From: Siphlonurus alternatus
Lineage: Eukaryota; Arthropoda; Insecta; Ephemeroptera; Siphlonuridae
Direction of reading: 5' to 3'
DNA length: 64,000 nucleotides
Assembly (NCBI GenBank): GCA_949825025.1
Contig: OX463785.1
Coordinates: forward strand, 6,985,979-7,049,978
Shown here: positions 34,085 to 47,100 of the stretch, piece by piece
Numbering within the stretch: the stretch's first letter is position 1
How the letters are laid out: each line of letters starts with the position of its first letter
The notes under the pieces: model-generated
Told to the model about the DNA's origin: nothing
The model's database searches: none
What the model saw: only the letters and a program-made list of their open reading frames with translations
Position numbers and translations under genes: made by a program

Positions 34085-34616
34085 GGAGTCCTCATTTATT
34101 ACCCATTTATAATTTTTAATTATAATTGAATTCTCACTATAATAAATACAGGTATTTATGAATTGAATTTTGGGAAAATAATTAAATTTAACATTTTTTC
34201 AGCAATAATGTTAAAAATTTGCTACTTTTAAAGTCACTTTAGAATATAAATTTAATGTTGTAAATATCACAAATTTTGGTTGCAATTATAGACTTTATGA
34301 TAAATGTGTATAAGTTTTATAGTTGCATCAAAGCATTATGGTTTAAACAACATTTATATTTAAAGTCAGCAATGAAAAAACAAAATTTAAAATACTGCTA
34401 TTTTCCCTCAAATTTTTTATTTTATTTTACATAAAATAAAAGTTTCCTAATGAAATATTGATGGTAATTAATTTTATTGTCATGAACATATATAAATAAA
34501 ATTGTCTTTTTCCTCTTTCAAACATTGAGATCCTCTCACAAGTAGAATTTTGAATATTGGGGACAACCAATGACGTGTGTTAGTGTGATATTTAGTATTG
34601 TTTTTCTCAGAGGAAA

Positions 34617-34904
34617 TGGAATATCGACATCAAAATTTTTATTGCAGAAATGGATAGAGGGTGCAAAGTTGTTCTACTCTGAGACCAGGAACTATTTTAT
34701 AAAAAATATTGAAAGTACAGAGAAAGTGACACCTCTCTTAATGAAAGATAGATCCTAAAGGAGGCGTGAGTTCAAACCCAACCTCGCCAAAACTTTTTAG
34801 CAATACTTCCCGGTCTCTAAAAAATCTGAAAAAAATCAGAGTGGCATAACTTTGTACCCTCTATTCATTTTTGTAATAAAAAAAATTGAGGTCGATACTC
34901 TGTT
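34617..34904. mobile_element. Palindromic MITE, family A, diverged copy
   Basis: GCAGAAATGGATAGAGGGTG at the left, TTGAGGTCGATACTC at the right; closest to 6,641-6,935 and 53,754-54,077 in its centre (GTTCAAACCCAACCTCGCC). Confidence 0.8.
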
Positions 34905-35312
34905 GTCATGGAAGCTTTAGCAGCCAGTTATATGACATCATTTTATTAGGAGTCTATTGAACTGGTTACTTAATTTTCTATGACGATTCCTTCTAGAAAC
35001 TCTAAAATCACCACAGCGTGCCAATGGGGACAACATAAAGTAGAGTATTTACTTGATATAGTAGAAAATATATTATCACGGGTATTACTTCATTTATAAA
35101 AAAAGACCAAGCAAGATGCTAAACTTATGTGGGAAATTCCTAGTCATGAGAACACACTTCCCATAATGAAATTTCTATATGTGGTCTTTTTTATACTGTT
35201 AGAACTTTAAATCATGTGTCACCGCCCACTCTACCAAATCCTGCACACTGCGACGCTCACAAAGAAATAATAGTCCTAAATCCCATTTCCAGATCATGGT
35301 AAAATTCACCCG

Positions 35313-35646
35313 TAATGAAGTATTGTCCTCAAATTTTTTTATTACAGAAATGGACAGAGTGTGCAAAGTTATGCTACTCTGATTTTTTTTTAAGATTTTT
35401 TAGGGACCAGGAAGTATTTTTTTAAAAAAAATTTTAAAGTCCTTTTTGTGACGTCACAAAACAGCATGTCCTATCCTTTTCTTAAGGACCACGCCTCGTG
35501 ACGTCACAAAAAGAACTTTCAATAATTTTTTAAAAATAGTTCCCGGGCTCTAAAAAATCTAAAAATCTGAAAGAAAAACAGGGTAGCATAACTTTGCACC
35601 CTCTATCCATTTCTGCACTAAAAAAAATTGAGGTTGATACTCCATT
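35313..35646. mobile_element. Palindromic MITE, family A, intact copy
   Basis: GAAGTATTGTCCTCAAA to TTGAGGTTGATACTCC, with two central TGACGTCA (35449 and 35499). Confidence 0.85.
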
Positions 35647-37243
35647 ACGAGTGATTTTTCTTCCAGGCATAATTTCTAAACCCCTTATGCGAGTTAAGTT
35701 TCAAAATTTTGAAATAACCTCCCAAAAAAATTTTGGGGTCAAAGTTGCATTTCACTCAATGAATTATTGAAAATCTACGACTATTATTTCAAAAAATCAG
35801 TGACACATTGATATTCAGGCCTTGGTAAAGCAAGCGGTGGATTAGTGAAAAAAAAATCACAAAAATTTTAAATTTAAAAATTAGCATCTTAAAACAAGGA
35901 GCAACTATTTAAAATGCAATAATTAAAAATAATAATTACATTAAAACAAGTTTCATGCAATTTTTTCTTTCACACACAAAAAATATTAGGAATATTAAAT
36001 GTGAATTTAAGGCATTTTTGTTACTTTACAATATTATGCCATCATTATTATTATTATTATTATTTATACATAGACTGCAAAATATAATAACATCAATTAA
36101 TTAAAGCAAAACATAAAATTGCTTATATAGAGAAAAATATTACACTTATATATTTGCTGTATGTATAGTTTTTGTTTTTGTTTACAATCAATAATAAACA
36201 ATTTGTTTTTATTTCTGGTCCCCTGGTGTAGTAAAAAAGTGATCAATTTAATATAACTGTTTTGTTTGTTTAAATTTTAATGACATATTTTAGTTAATCT
36301 CTCTTTATTCTTTCATAAAATACACAATAAATAACCTTAATGATTTTTTCCTTGTATGAATAAATTTTCATAAAAAGTTATAAAATTGGCTGATTGCAGA
36401 GAAAAGGTATAACTTTAAGCCAGGCTTTGGTCCGGCTTAACTCTATTTTGATACAAACAGAGCCTGACTTAAGCCAGGCCTAAAGTTAGACTCTGTCTAT
36501 GACGACACTGTCCATAGAATCTGTGATGTATTTCAGAGTTTTAATATTTTTTAAAAAAATTAGAATGACTTCGTATGCTGTTTTTATTGATGCAATCAAA
36601 AAATCGTGTTGGTTATTCATTTAAAAAAAAATTACACAAAAGAAAAACACAAAAATACTGTAAATTTCATTTAAATATTTTTTGGTATTTTCTAGTTATT
36701 TATATATTAATCCTAACAAGATTATATAATTTCTTGTGTATTTTTTTCATTATTAAATTTAAATTAAACATAAATTAAAAATTTAAAACAAAATATTTTA
36801 AAAGTTCTCAAAAATTGAGTTCATATTTTTTTGATTGACCGTTCAGAGAGGTCGTATCAAAAAGAAAATCACGTCACTGTTGATTCGCGGGATGGAAACT
36901 TGGGGAATACCGGTTGAGTTTATGTTTAAACAGAGTTATATACCCATTTTAAAATTAACATTGTAATATCACATATATGAGTTGAAGATCTAATAAAATA
37001 CACTGATAAAAAAACATACTGTAATTATTAAAAGAAATATAATACGGGGAAAAAAAATATTGCAAAAGAATTTAAATATAATAATAAATATCAAGACTTT
37101 AAAATTTTTTTACTTTAAAATATAATTTATAGTTAGCATGGATCTACAAACAGAGCTAAATAATCAAATCAAAAGAGATTAAAGCTCATATTTATGCAAA
37201 GGAGATAGGAAATTGACTCTTATTAGCAATTGGTCTAATCTCT
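35647..37243. other. Intergenic, little recognised
   Basis: A+T-rich. A small palindrome with AAGCCAGGC arms lies at 36,416-36,480, and an ATT triplet run at 36,040-36,064. No gene seen. Confidence 0.45.
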
Positions 37244-37249
37244 TTTATT
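37244..37249 (-). terminator. Candidate polyadenylation signal for ADAM10
   Basis: AATAAA on the minus strand, 383 bp past the stop codon. It is the first canonical hexamer I noticed, but such hexamers are common in A+T-rich DNA, so support is weak. Confidence 0.25.
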
Positions 37250-37631
37250 TGACAATGACTTTTTGTTTAGAATTATTTTCATTTCTTAGAACATGACATA
37301 ATACGCTGATGGCCAACAAAGAATTAATAGCAAAATATTAGTTAACAAATCTTACAAAATGCTTCATATTTTTTTTAAATGAACTATTTTACTTTCCTAT
37401 AAGCTGCAAGGCTAATTGGAAACAACTTAAAAAAACAAATGACATGCAAGATATAAGATTTGTACAAATTGTTGGCTAAAATCAGTCATGTCTTTATAAT
37501 TTATAGCAATACTACGCAGGTTACAGCAGTAAAATCAAGGGACTCTGTGTAGATCCGACGCTGGGTATGTTCTGTTAAACATGTTGGGGGGGCGGTATTC
37601 CGGCAGGCCACCACAGTCGTCAAGGCTCTTG

Positions 37632-37765
37632 TCAGACCTTGTGATGCCGCATTTCGAAACCTGCCGCTCCCGCGCCCGGCTGACCTCCACCGCTACGACC
37701 TCCGTAAGCTCCAGCGTAGAGCTCGGGGTGGTTGGTGCGACTGTAGCTGGCAGGGGGCGCGGATG
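37632..37765 (-). CDS. ADAM10: ADAM10 exon 16 (C-terminus and stop)
   Basis: 134 bp, [19 protein letters not shown] through GFEMRHHKV then TGA (37632-37634); acceptor cacag. The end pattern resembles the short basic end of other ADAM10 proteins. 3' UTR follows. Confidence 0.88.
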
Positions 37766-38074
37766 CTGTGGGAGAAGATAACGTAAGACCAGGGGGGTCA
37801 TTAACTCCCCATATCTATGATGGAATTAAAATAATCCATATAAATTCAAGAAAATTGAACCATCTAAATGGACAATTAACATGATTTTTTTTTATTGCAG
37901 AAATGAATACAGGGTACCAAATTATGCTACTCTGAATTTTTTCAGACTTTTTTTTTAGTCTCAGAACTATTTTTAAATAATCATTGAAAGTTCTGTATGT
38001 GAAAAGAATAGGGCCTAGACGCCTCCAGGGGACGAGGCCACACTTTCAATAATTATTTAATAATAGTTCTGGGA

Positions 38075-38108
<34 letters not shown>

Positions 38109-41100
38109 AAAAAATTCAGAGTAGCATAATTCTGTACCTCCATTTATTTCTGCAATAATTACTAGAATTAATGTCAGAATAATTATGCATTTAAGTAGTA
38201 TTTTTGTAAATATTTATTTATTCTTTGTTATTAATTTATAGCGAGGTCTCCAAATGATAATGATTTATGATATTTTATAAAATGTTTTTTTTTGTTTAAA
38301 TCTGATACTTAAATTTTAGTTGTAAAATGTCCTAAATAATTATGTAAGTTTATTCTCCTGGCTAAAATTTCATGCTTGAACTCTCTCTTGAAAGACTGTG
38401 TAGTTTACTTTTAGTAAATAATTAAATATTAAGTACTAAAGTAAAAATAATTAAATTAATATAACAACAAATTTCTATACCCCTCTTACTAAATGACATT
38501 ACACAAAAGACAATAATTACCGTAACACTGTGAAATTTATTCCAACTACATAATTTATTTTTTCCTTCCACCCATGCATTTAAGAAATATTCATGAAAAA
38601 ACAAATTGGCATTGCTCAATAAAAGTCAGATCAAAATACTTCCAAACCAGATTATACTCACACAATAAAAACTTGTTACTACGTTAAGTCAAGGAACCTA
38701 GGAAATTAAGTTTATGAGTTTTTTTATACCACACAATGCTAATTATTTTTGACAGGAACGCTATCTCTTTCACTCAAAATTGAGTTTACTTAACAAAAAG
38801 TTTTTACTGTATTCTTATTTCTTATTGATCTGACTTTTCTATTATATATTGATTATTCACATGAAGAAGAAAAGTTAGCCATCCACCAGAACTACGACTA
38901 CGATTAGTAAGTAATGTCATCTTGCCTGGCGCACCTTTCGGAGCGTAATATTGTCCCCTCCCTTCTCCGTAGCCCCTGGCAGGTCCCGGGGCGGCACGGG
39001 TGGCATTGGGAGCAGGTCGACCGCTGTATGGTGCACGCTGTAACATCGGGGGGTTAACAACGAGCACTACAGGGGTTGGGGTGAGGGGTGAGTTACGTAG
39101 TGCAGGAAGGACAGAAGAGTCAAGGATAAAAAATTAGTTTAAGGATGAATCTCAGTAGGTTGATATCTCGTAATCGTACCGCCTGAATGCAACAAGACTT
39201 GCAGGGAACTTAAAACTCACCATCAATAGGTGGCATACAAATTTTGAAGTGAATCTGTCTTATCAGTTTTGTGAAAATTGAGGTAGAAGTTTAACATTGG
39301 CCTTATGGACGAAAACTGGAAATGGAGCTGTTATAAGAAAACTGCAAGACTGAATTTGCTCAAACCATAAGCAATTAAGTTTTAGAACATTCTCAATGTT
39401 TTAAAATTTATTTCATTCAATTTGTTTGCAGGGAAATATTCTTTGACTCTAGCAGTAACTGAGATTAATCGTTAATTTAAAAAAAATGGAGCTATAAAAT
39501 CAAAGAAAAAAATTACGTTAGTTTTTACTTCGGGTGCAGCAAAAAATGTGAATGATATTTTGAGTCAAAACTGATTAAATTTTTTAGTACAGATTCTGAG
39601 AAAACTAAAATTTTGTTAATAAAAACAACACAACGAAATTACACCTCCTTGAAATGTAAATTACATGTAAGTGTTCATGTGAACTACAGAAAAGTTAGTT
39701 GAAAGTTACAAAAGCCAACATTGAACAACCAAACTAAAACACAAATTGTACTGCTTGACAAAGTGCAGTGTACAGTCTTCATCAAAGAGACCTGCCTAAA
39801 AACATTCTTTTTGCTCAACATGTGTGGCAACATTGTGGTACCAACCAAGATCATACCAAGGTCACATTGGTACTGATTCTTCAGGTGTGACTGCTAAACT
39901 AATTGAAGTAAAAATTGTAAAATATTCAGTTTCCTAATTTTGGGTACGGTAAAAATAATAAATTGAAATTTTTATCTCAATTGATTTCAAGTTTAACTGT
40001 GCAGCCTTAACCTTAACTGGACCTTGATCACATTAATCACAACTTGGCATTGAAATTAGAAAAAGGAAAATAAAATATTTTATCTTACAGCACAGGTCAA
40101 TCATTGTATCCTACCTAATAAATTAATGTATTTTTACTATTTCATTTCATTGCCTCAGAACGCAAAGCACATAACTACAAAAAAATTAATGCAACTCTAA
40201 ACCTTATCTCACGAGAACATAAGGGTCATAATTTTTTTTTTGTAGTTACAAGATTTGCATTCTGAGGCGATGATTTGTAATTTTTGCAGCTATTTCTTTT
40301 GATATCAATTCTACTGACACAACAGAATCTATTACATACAATGTTGCCACACAGTGCAAGCTAGTTTTTGAATCTTCTTTAATGATCTGAAAAAATGAAT
40401 GCCTCATCTATACACAGTACTTGAGAAGGCTACTTTAAAATAACTTTTGCGGTCAATCACAACATATGAAAATGGACTCGCGTAATATTTTATAGATGGA
40501 GTAAAATTGGCAAGTGTTCCCATCTCTCTGACTAGGACTGTACAATGGTGTGTGAAATGTTAATGTTAATATTAGCTCAGATTTGGCCTACCTTTAGTAA
40601 CAACAGAAGTTAGGGAATATCTAATTAAAACAAGAAAATAATAAAATCTAATACAAATGATAAGAGGAGGTCCTTTATTTTTTTTTTTAGTGCAGTGGAT
40701 AGGAGGGTAGATCTAGATCTACTATAGCTGAAAAGAGAAAATGAAAGGGGGTAAATATTTCTAAACGTTAAATAAAAGTGGGTGTTTTATACATAACAGG
40801 GGAGATAAAAATGGTGAAATCTCCCCTAAAAATGTACAGTTTGCAAATTGTCTCTCGACCGGAATAATAAGCTATCTGCATACCATGATTACATTGCAAC
40901 AATGAGCTATCTGCTATTTCAGGTGAGCACAATTATGAGCTGTAAATCGGTATAAAATAAAGCTCATAATTGCGCTCACCTGAAATAGCAGATAGCTCAT
41001 TATTGCAATGAAATCATGGTAAGCATCTGCAGATAGCTCATTATTCCAGACAAGGGACAATGTCCTTTTGTTACTGTCTAAATATTCAAAGTCAGCTTGG

Positions 41101-44100
41101 TAAATTGTGGTAAAACTATCAAGTTGACTTCAGATAGTCCGACGTCAATGTGCAGACTGTATTCTTCAAAATAATATATTTCATATTTTATTAAAAAAAA
41201 ATACACAAATGATAAAAAGAAATATCTTTGACCAATAATTTCTATCCACCAAAGCAAATATTTAATTTGCACATAAAATATTGCTTGCTTTACCCATTTT
41301 ATTAAATTAGAAAATGTTATTACAAGTACCAGGACACAAAATCCTACAACCCTGTCTCAACAGTTTAGTAAACATTTAGGTGACAGTTTAGTAAACGGTT
41401 GTGTCAGCTCACCATCCTACGAAGCGTGTTCATTGGTCGACGCAGAGTCTCGCTGAGTCGCCTCGCTGGGGGCTTCTTGGGATTGGAGGAGGGGGTGTGG
41501 ACTGCACAGCACTTGATGAAGATGCCCATCACGACGATGAACGCGATGCCCATCAGCAGCACCGCCCACCAGTACTCCTGAAGGTCATATTTTATTACAT
41601 TACATTTCTATTGAATTAACACAGTAAAACATGGATTCAAAATTAAATATCCTTGACGCCTTTCGGGTGTGGCCAGGTATTTAAACCTTTCCAGTAAGAG
41701 TTATCTTGCGACCATGCTGGGGATTACCAGACACTTAAAACCCTTTCCTGCATTCTTCTGGACTCCTACTACCAGATCTGTGCAGCCTGCAGTGGCAGTG
41801 CAAAATTGTAGGACAGCGGAGTATAGACAGCCGTAAGCTGTATTCCTTCTACCAACTCCATAATCTAGTAATCAGTCACACCCATTTCAAGTCACGAAAA
41901 GTCTGCCGTGTTTGGGATTTAAACTGGGGACCTCTCGGACCAGAAGAAGCTTTTGCAGGTGCTCTAACCACTAGACCATAGAGCAGGATTAACTTTGTAA
42001 ATTTCAAAAATAAAGTTCATTTTCAACAAAAATTCCAAATCTAACTGCCATTTTTTAGCTACTTTCCTGTCTACTTTAAAAGTAGAGTTTATAGAGAGAA
42101 ATGAGGATGGGTAGGAAAGGCCCACAAAGGTTGAAACTTTCAAGGGAAACTTTCAAGCTGTAGAAAAAGTTCTCTAATAACATTACTATGTTAAAATGAC
42201 CAATAAATTTAACTCTTATTCTTCTTCTTATTGCCCACGTTTTGACGTTTAAACCATTTTGTCTTCTAGTAAGCACCCATTATACTTCTAGTGAGTCAAT
42301 AGAGATAGGATTCCTTCTCTTCTCTCTTCATGTTGCCAGGCTACAAGTCAAGTTCAGCCGATATTGCAGAGCATCTGAATAGATGCCCTCTGTCTTGGGG
42401 TTCATTTTTACATAATTTACAAATATCACTATCCTGGATTTTAAACTTCTTTTAATAGTATCCAAGATAGTCATACTGGCCTGTATCTAATCTAAATTAG
42501 AATTTAATCTAATCTAAATACTGTATAAAAAGCCAACACCATCTATTGCCAGGGGGATGAAGCTTACCGTGACCCACTGAGCAACGGTGAGCAGAGTCTC
42601 TTTGTTGAAGAGCAAGTTTTTAAGTCTGGCCAGCGGACCTTCAGCGTCCACCGCTCGACATTTGTAGAAGACGTCGCAGTAGCCCTGCAATCATATGTGA
42701 CTGTGACACAACTGTCCAAGTACCCCTAATGTCAGTCAAACATGTGTGATTGTAAACGGAATCAAATAAAATTTAAACCCCCGTCTTAAAAAACTGGGGG
42801 ATATTAAAATAAAAAATAGTGTCTAAAATCAATTATTATACTGTATTTTGACTATATTTTTGTGATGATTAATTTAATAATTTTAATAAACGTTTGAAAG
42901 TACAATTATTACATTAGACTATTACAGTAAAAATTCATTATCATGCAACTTGTTAGGTAAAACTCAATTTTTTTGGATAAAGGAGACCGTAGTCCCGTCA
43001 AAAATAATTAGCATTGGTGGTACAGAAAAATTAATAAAAGGTAAACCTAATTTCTTGGGTCTCTTGACTTTACATAATAACAAGTTTTTACTGTTACGTA
43101 TATGCTTGTTTTTCCCACTTTATGTGTGTTCTAGTGCTCAATAGTACCTTGTAAAATATTATATTTTACATATATAATAAAATTATTGTTATTGTAAAAA
43201 TGATGGTGAAATAAACAAATAAATTTGGTGCAGTAATTTCCTAGGCCAGGAACTCAAACGATGTCAACGTGCTCACCTGGAAGTTGTCGCAGGGTGAGCC
43301 CGGTCTCAGACTAATGCCTCCTGGCTCCAGACCAACGAGGTGGGCGAAGTCACTGGAGGATCGACATGACTCTGGGTTAGAGCCGTTCTGACAAGCCAGC
43401 TCACACAGCTTTCTTTTGTCAATGTTTGCGATGAGATGCGACGTAAGGAAGCACTCTGACATGTTCCACAGCAGGCAGATGGAGCCACTACACTCTCCGT
43501 TGATGCACAACTGCAGAAAGAGATTAGTAAGACAATTAGAACAAATTAACAGGAATTAAGTTTATTTTTTTACTCAATTGATATACTTCTTATAACCGTT
43601 TATTTCATACAAAACGTAACAATATATTTCTCAATAATTCAATACTAGAGAATTTTAGAAACTCATTGGTATGATAGTTTCATATTACCACAAATATTTT
43701 ATCTAAATATTCTAAAAATACAAAATGTAACAATATATTTCTTAACAATTCTATACTTTTGAGTTTCTGTAACTTGTGAAAAATTAAGAAATTACTGAGA
43801 AATTTGTACATTTTATACTACAGGGGTTTATAACACCATATTTAGATTAAAACTAATACTCATTTTTTATGAATACTCCTTTTGGTATAAAATATAACAT
43901 AGTCAAACCTGAGGTCACAACATTTCTACGACGATTTCCTCACCTGTGTTCCCTCGTTACAACGAGTCTTGTTCTCCTTGGGTGCCGGACTGGGGCACTC
44001 AGGGGAGCGACCATTACAAGTGGAGCTGTACGAGCAGTCAGACTCGGAACGGCACTGCTGCTTGTCGTCCAACGGTACAAAACGGCACCGTTCGCTCGAG

Positions 44101-47100
44101 CAGCAAGGACCTGTTGGAGAAATATCAGTAATTTTTGAAGTTGTGGAGGAAAAACTCAAGCCTAATAGTATAAGAAAATATTTTAACTTAAATTAAAATA
44201 CCAAGAATGTATTTTTGCTTCTTAAAAATAGAATATTTTTAAGAGACTCAATAGTGTACGTGTGTTACAGTAGTTGGTATTTTAGTTTAAACTTTCAGTA
44301 CAGAGTAACATGATACAAATTGCAATTGACATTACTACATTATGGGGCATTCACACAAAGGACTGAACATAGGCATTATATAGCCTATTAACTTTTAGTA
44401 TCAAAACTTGAATACCAAAACAAAGTACAGTAAAAACTTATTATTACGCAACTTGTTAAAAAGGTAAAACTCGATTTTGAGTAAAGGAGATTGTGGTCCC
44501 ATCAAAAATAATTAGCAATGCGTGAATAGGAAAAACTTGATATAAAGCATTGCGTGGATAAGAAAAACTCGATATAAGGTAATCTTAATTTCCTGGGTTT
44601 CTTGACGTAATAACAAATTTTTACTGTATTAAATTTGGCACTTAACAATTTTGGACTAAAATCGGTACCAAATGTTAATATCGTCATGTCGCTGCCGCCA
44701 CTCACCTTGACTGGGTGAACACTGGGTGTTTGCCCTGCGGTGACAACCCCGGGCAGACTGGTTCTTGATCTTGTCAAGCTCGGACACCACGCGGGGGTAG
44801 CAACACCGGTCCGTGCACTCCTCGTCGTTGAAGCCACAGTCGCACTCCTCGCCAGCCTCCACTATCTTGTTGCCACAGAACGCACCCGCAGACGCTGAGA
44901 GACAAAGAACAGTTATCGTACAGAAAACTGTGGGGGGCATTTACAAAGCACCTTAGCTCCTTTTTAGCCTCCATTTTTAATCAAGTACTAAACATCATGC
45001 TAAACCAGAGGCTAAATATGTAAAATTTGAGCTGAATCGGTGCTAAGCAATGTTAATAAAAGGATAGGACTTTGTCGCCACAAAAAGTGGGGTGGCTGTT
45101 AAAACCAAATTTTCAATAATTTTTGTAAAAAATATGTAGAGGGACATTCACGAAGCAATTTAACCCCCAATTTAGCCTCAATTTTTATCCCTGGTGCTAA
45201 ACCAGGAGCTAACTATAGGGACTAACCATGTTTAGCCCCAGGTTTAGCACCAGGGATAAAAATTGAGGTTAAAGTGGGGGTTAAAGTGCTTCGTGAATGT
45301 CCCCCGTAGTTTCTAGGTTCTAAAAAATCTAAAGAAAAAATCAGAGTGGCAAAAATTTCCCCCCTCTACCCGTTTCTGTAATAAAAAAATTGGAGGTCCG
45401 TATTTCAATGGTTAAGTTGAATTTTTTGTAGATAAATGAGTTTTTTTGCATACAAGTTTATTAATACTACGTAACCATAAACATTTGATTTTACCTGAGA
45501 AGCAGTTTCTCTTCTTACTGTCCTCAATAGCATCCAAGACGTTGCTTATGTTGCCGACGCTGCACGTTGAGAATTTGGAGTTGTTGGGGCGGTCACCGCT
45601 TGTGGCAGACGCAAACATGATGAAGTTCCCCTTCTCTCCACCAGGACGGCACTCAGGGGGATAGTCGTGCTGCACACAAATTATAATTGTTGAAGAACAG
45701 TTTTTGTAGACATACGGTTTAGAGATACATAATTAATTATTACAATATTAAATTTTATTTGTTTTATTACATATAATATATAACATGACGCTATATTCCT
45801 TACAGAGTAAGCCAACAGCATTATTATCGCCACAAATAGACAAATAGGCTTCTTGTGTGCTTATCATTGAGGTTTTCTTACAGTCAAACAAGTGAGAGTT
45901 TACGCCTGAAAATTTCCGTAAGTGACATAAATTACATCGTTCTGCTTTTATTTAGCCCACAATCTGAAGTGGAAATCAGTAGAAAATGCGTCATTTCTGG
46001 AAATTTTCAGGCGTAAACTCTCACTTATTATTAAAGTGAGCCTCACCGGAGATCCGAAGTTGTGTCCAATCTCGTGTGCCAGGGTAAGCTGCGAGACCTT
46101 GGGAGGTACCCTGCTGTTGTAGTTGACGAAGGTGATGATGCCGGTGTTGAGGCTGCGCTTGGTGCTCTGGTACATTCCGCCCACCGTCTCTGTGTACGTC
46201 TTGTACTTCTCACAGATCCCACCAGACGCCCCTGGAACATTACAGTGTTCTTGTTAGCACTAGGGAGTAATTATTTATCTTTATCAAATGACTGAAAAAT
46301 AAAAAGATGGTGTTAATTTGTGTTGATTTTGTGGGGCAATTATAGAGTGTTTCTCGGCGGGAAAATTTCCTCCATAAGCCTCCATGTTAAAAATTTGATT
46401 TTTTTTTTTCTTTGTAAATATTCAAGCTATTGCTTTGAAAGCATCTTCAACCCCCTTTCCTCATTAAAGAGTCTTCTGATAATGAATCAAAAGCTTATTT
46501 TCCTCTAAAAAAATTTTTTTTGTTGCCAAAAAGAGCAATTTCGAGTATTTTTACATAGGTCTAGATAGGACGGTGGGAAAACCGCAAAATCAGCTGACTT
46601 GAAGTCTCTATTGGTTGGTCATTTAATTCCCCCCCCCCCCCTTTTCTCTTCCCCTCACTGTGGAAACTGATACCAAAACGGCTAATTTCCAGATAAAACT
46701 ATTGGTAGCATCCCACTTTAATCTTTAACAAAACTTCACTTTACTTTAATATGGACACTACAATACAGTAGAGTGAAAACAAAGCCATTTTTGTACGTGA
46801 CAAAATATCGCGAGACTCAGTCTCTACACACCTGAGGCAGAAGCTACCCAGGCAAGGCCCAAAGTACCGCCGGTGAAGTCTCGGTACGTGAAGACGTAAG
46901 CCAGACAGAAGTCCTCGTGGTTACCGAGGCTGTGAAGGTTCAGGAAGTTGCTAACGTCAATGTTCTCCATACAGAAGGGGTTGGGCTCCCCGAGATTGTG
47001 GGGACGGCAAGGCTGGTCGTCGTCAATCTAAACAAAAATGTCCAGTTAAGAATTGCAGAGACTGATGTGAAACCTTTGGTATGATGTAAAAGAGTCGCCT

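Noticed and set aside
45127..45308. A microRNA hairpin
   Set aside because: It is a 180-bp palindrome with GTAG flanks and relatives at 27,536 and 44,936, so a mobile element.
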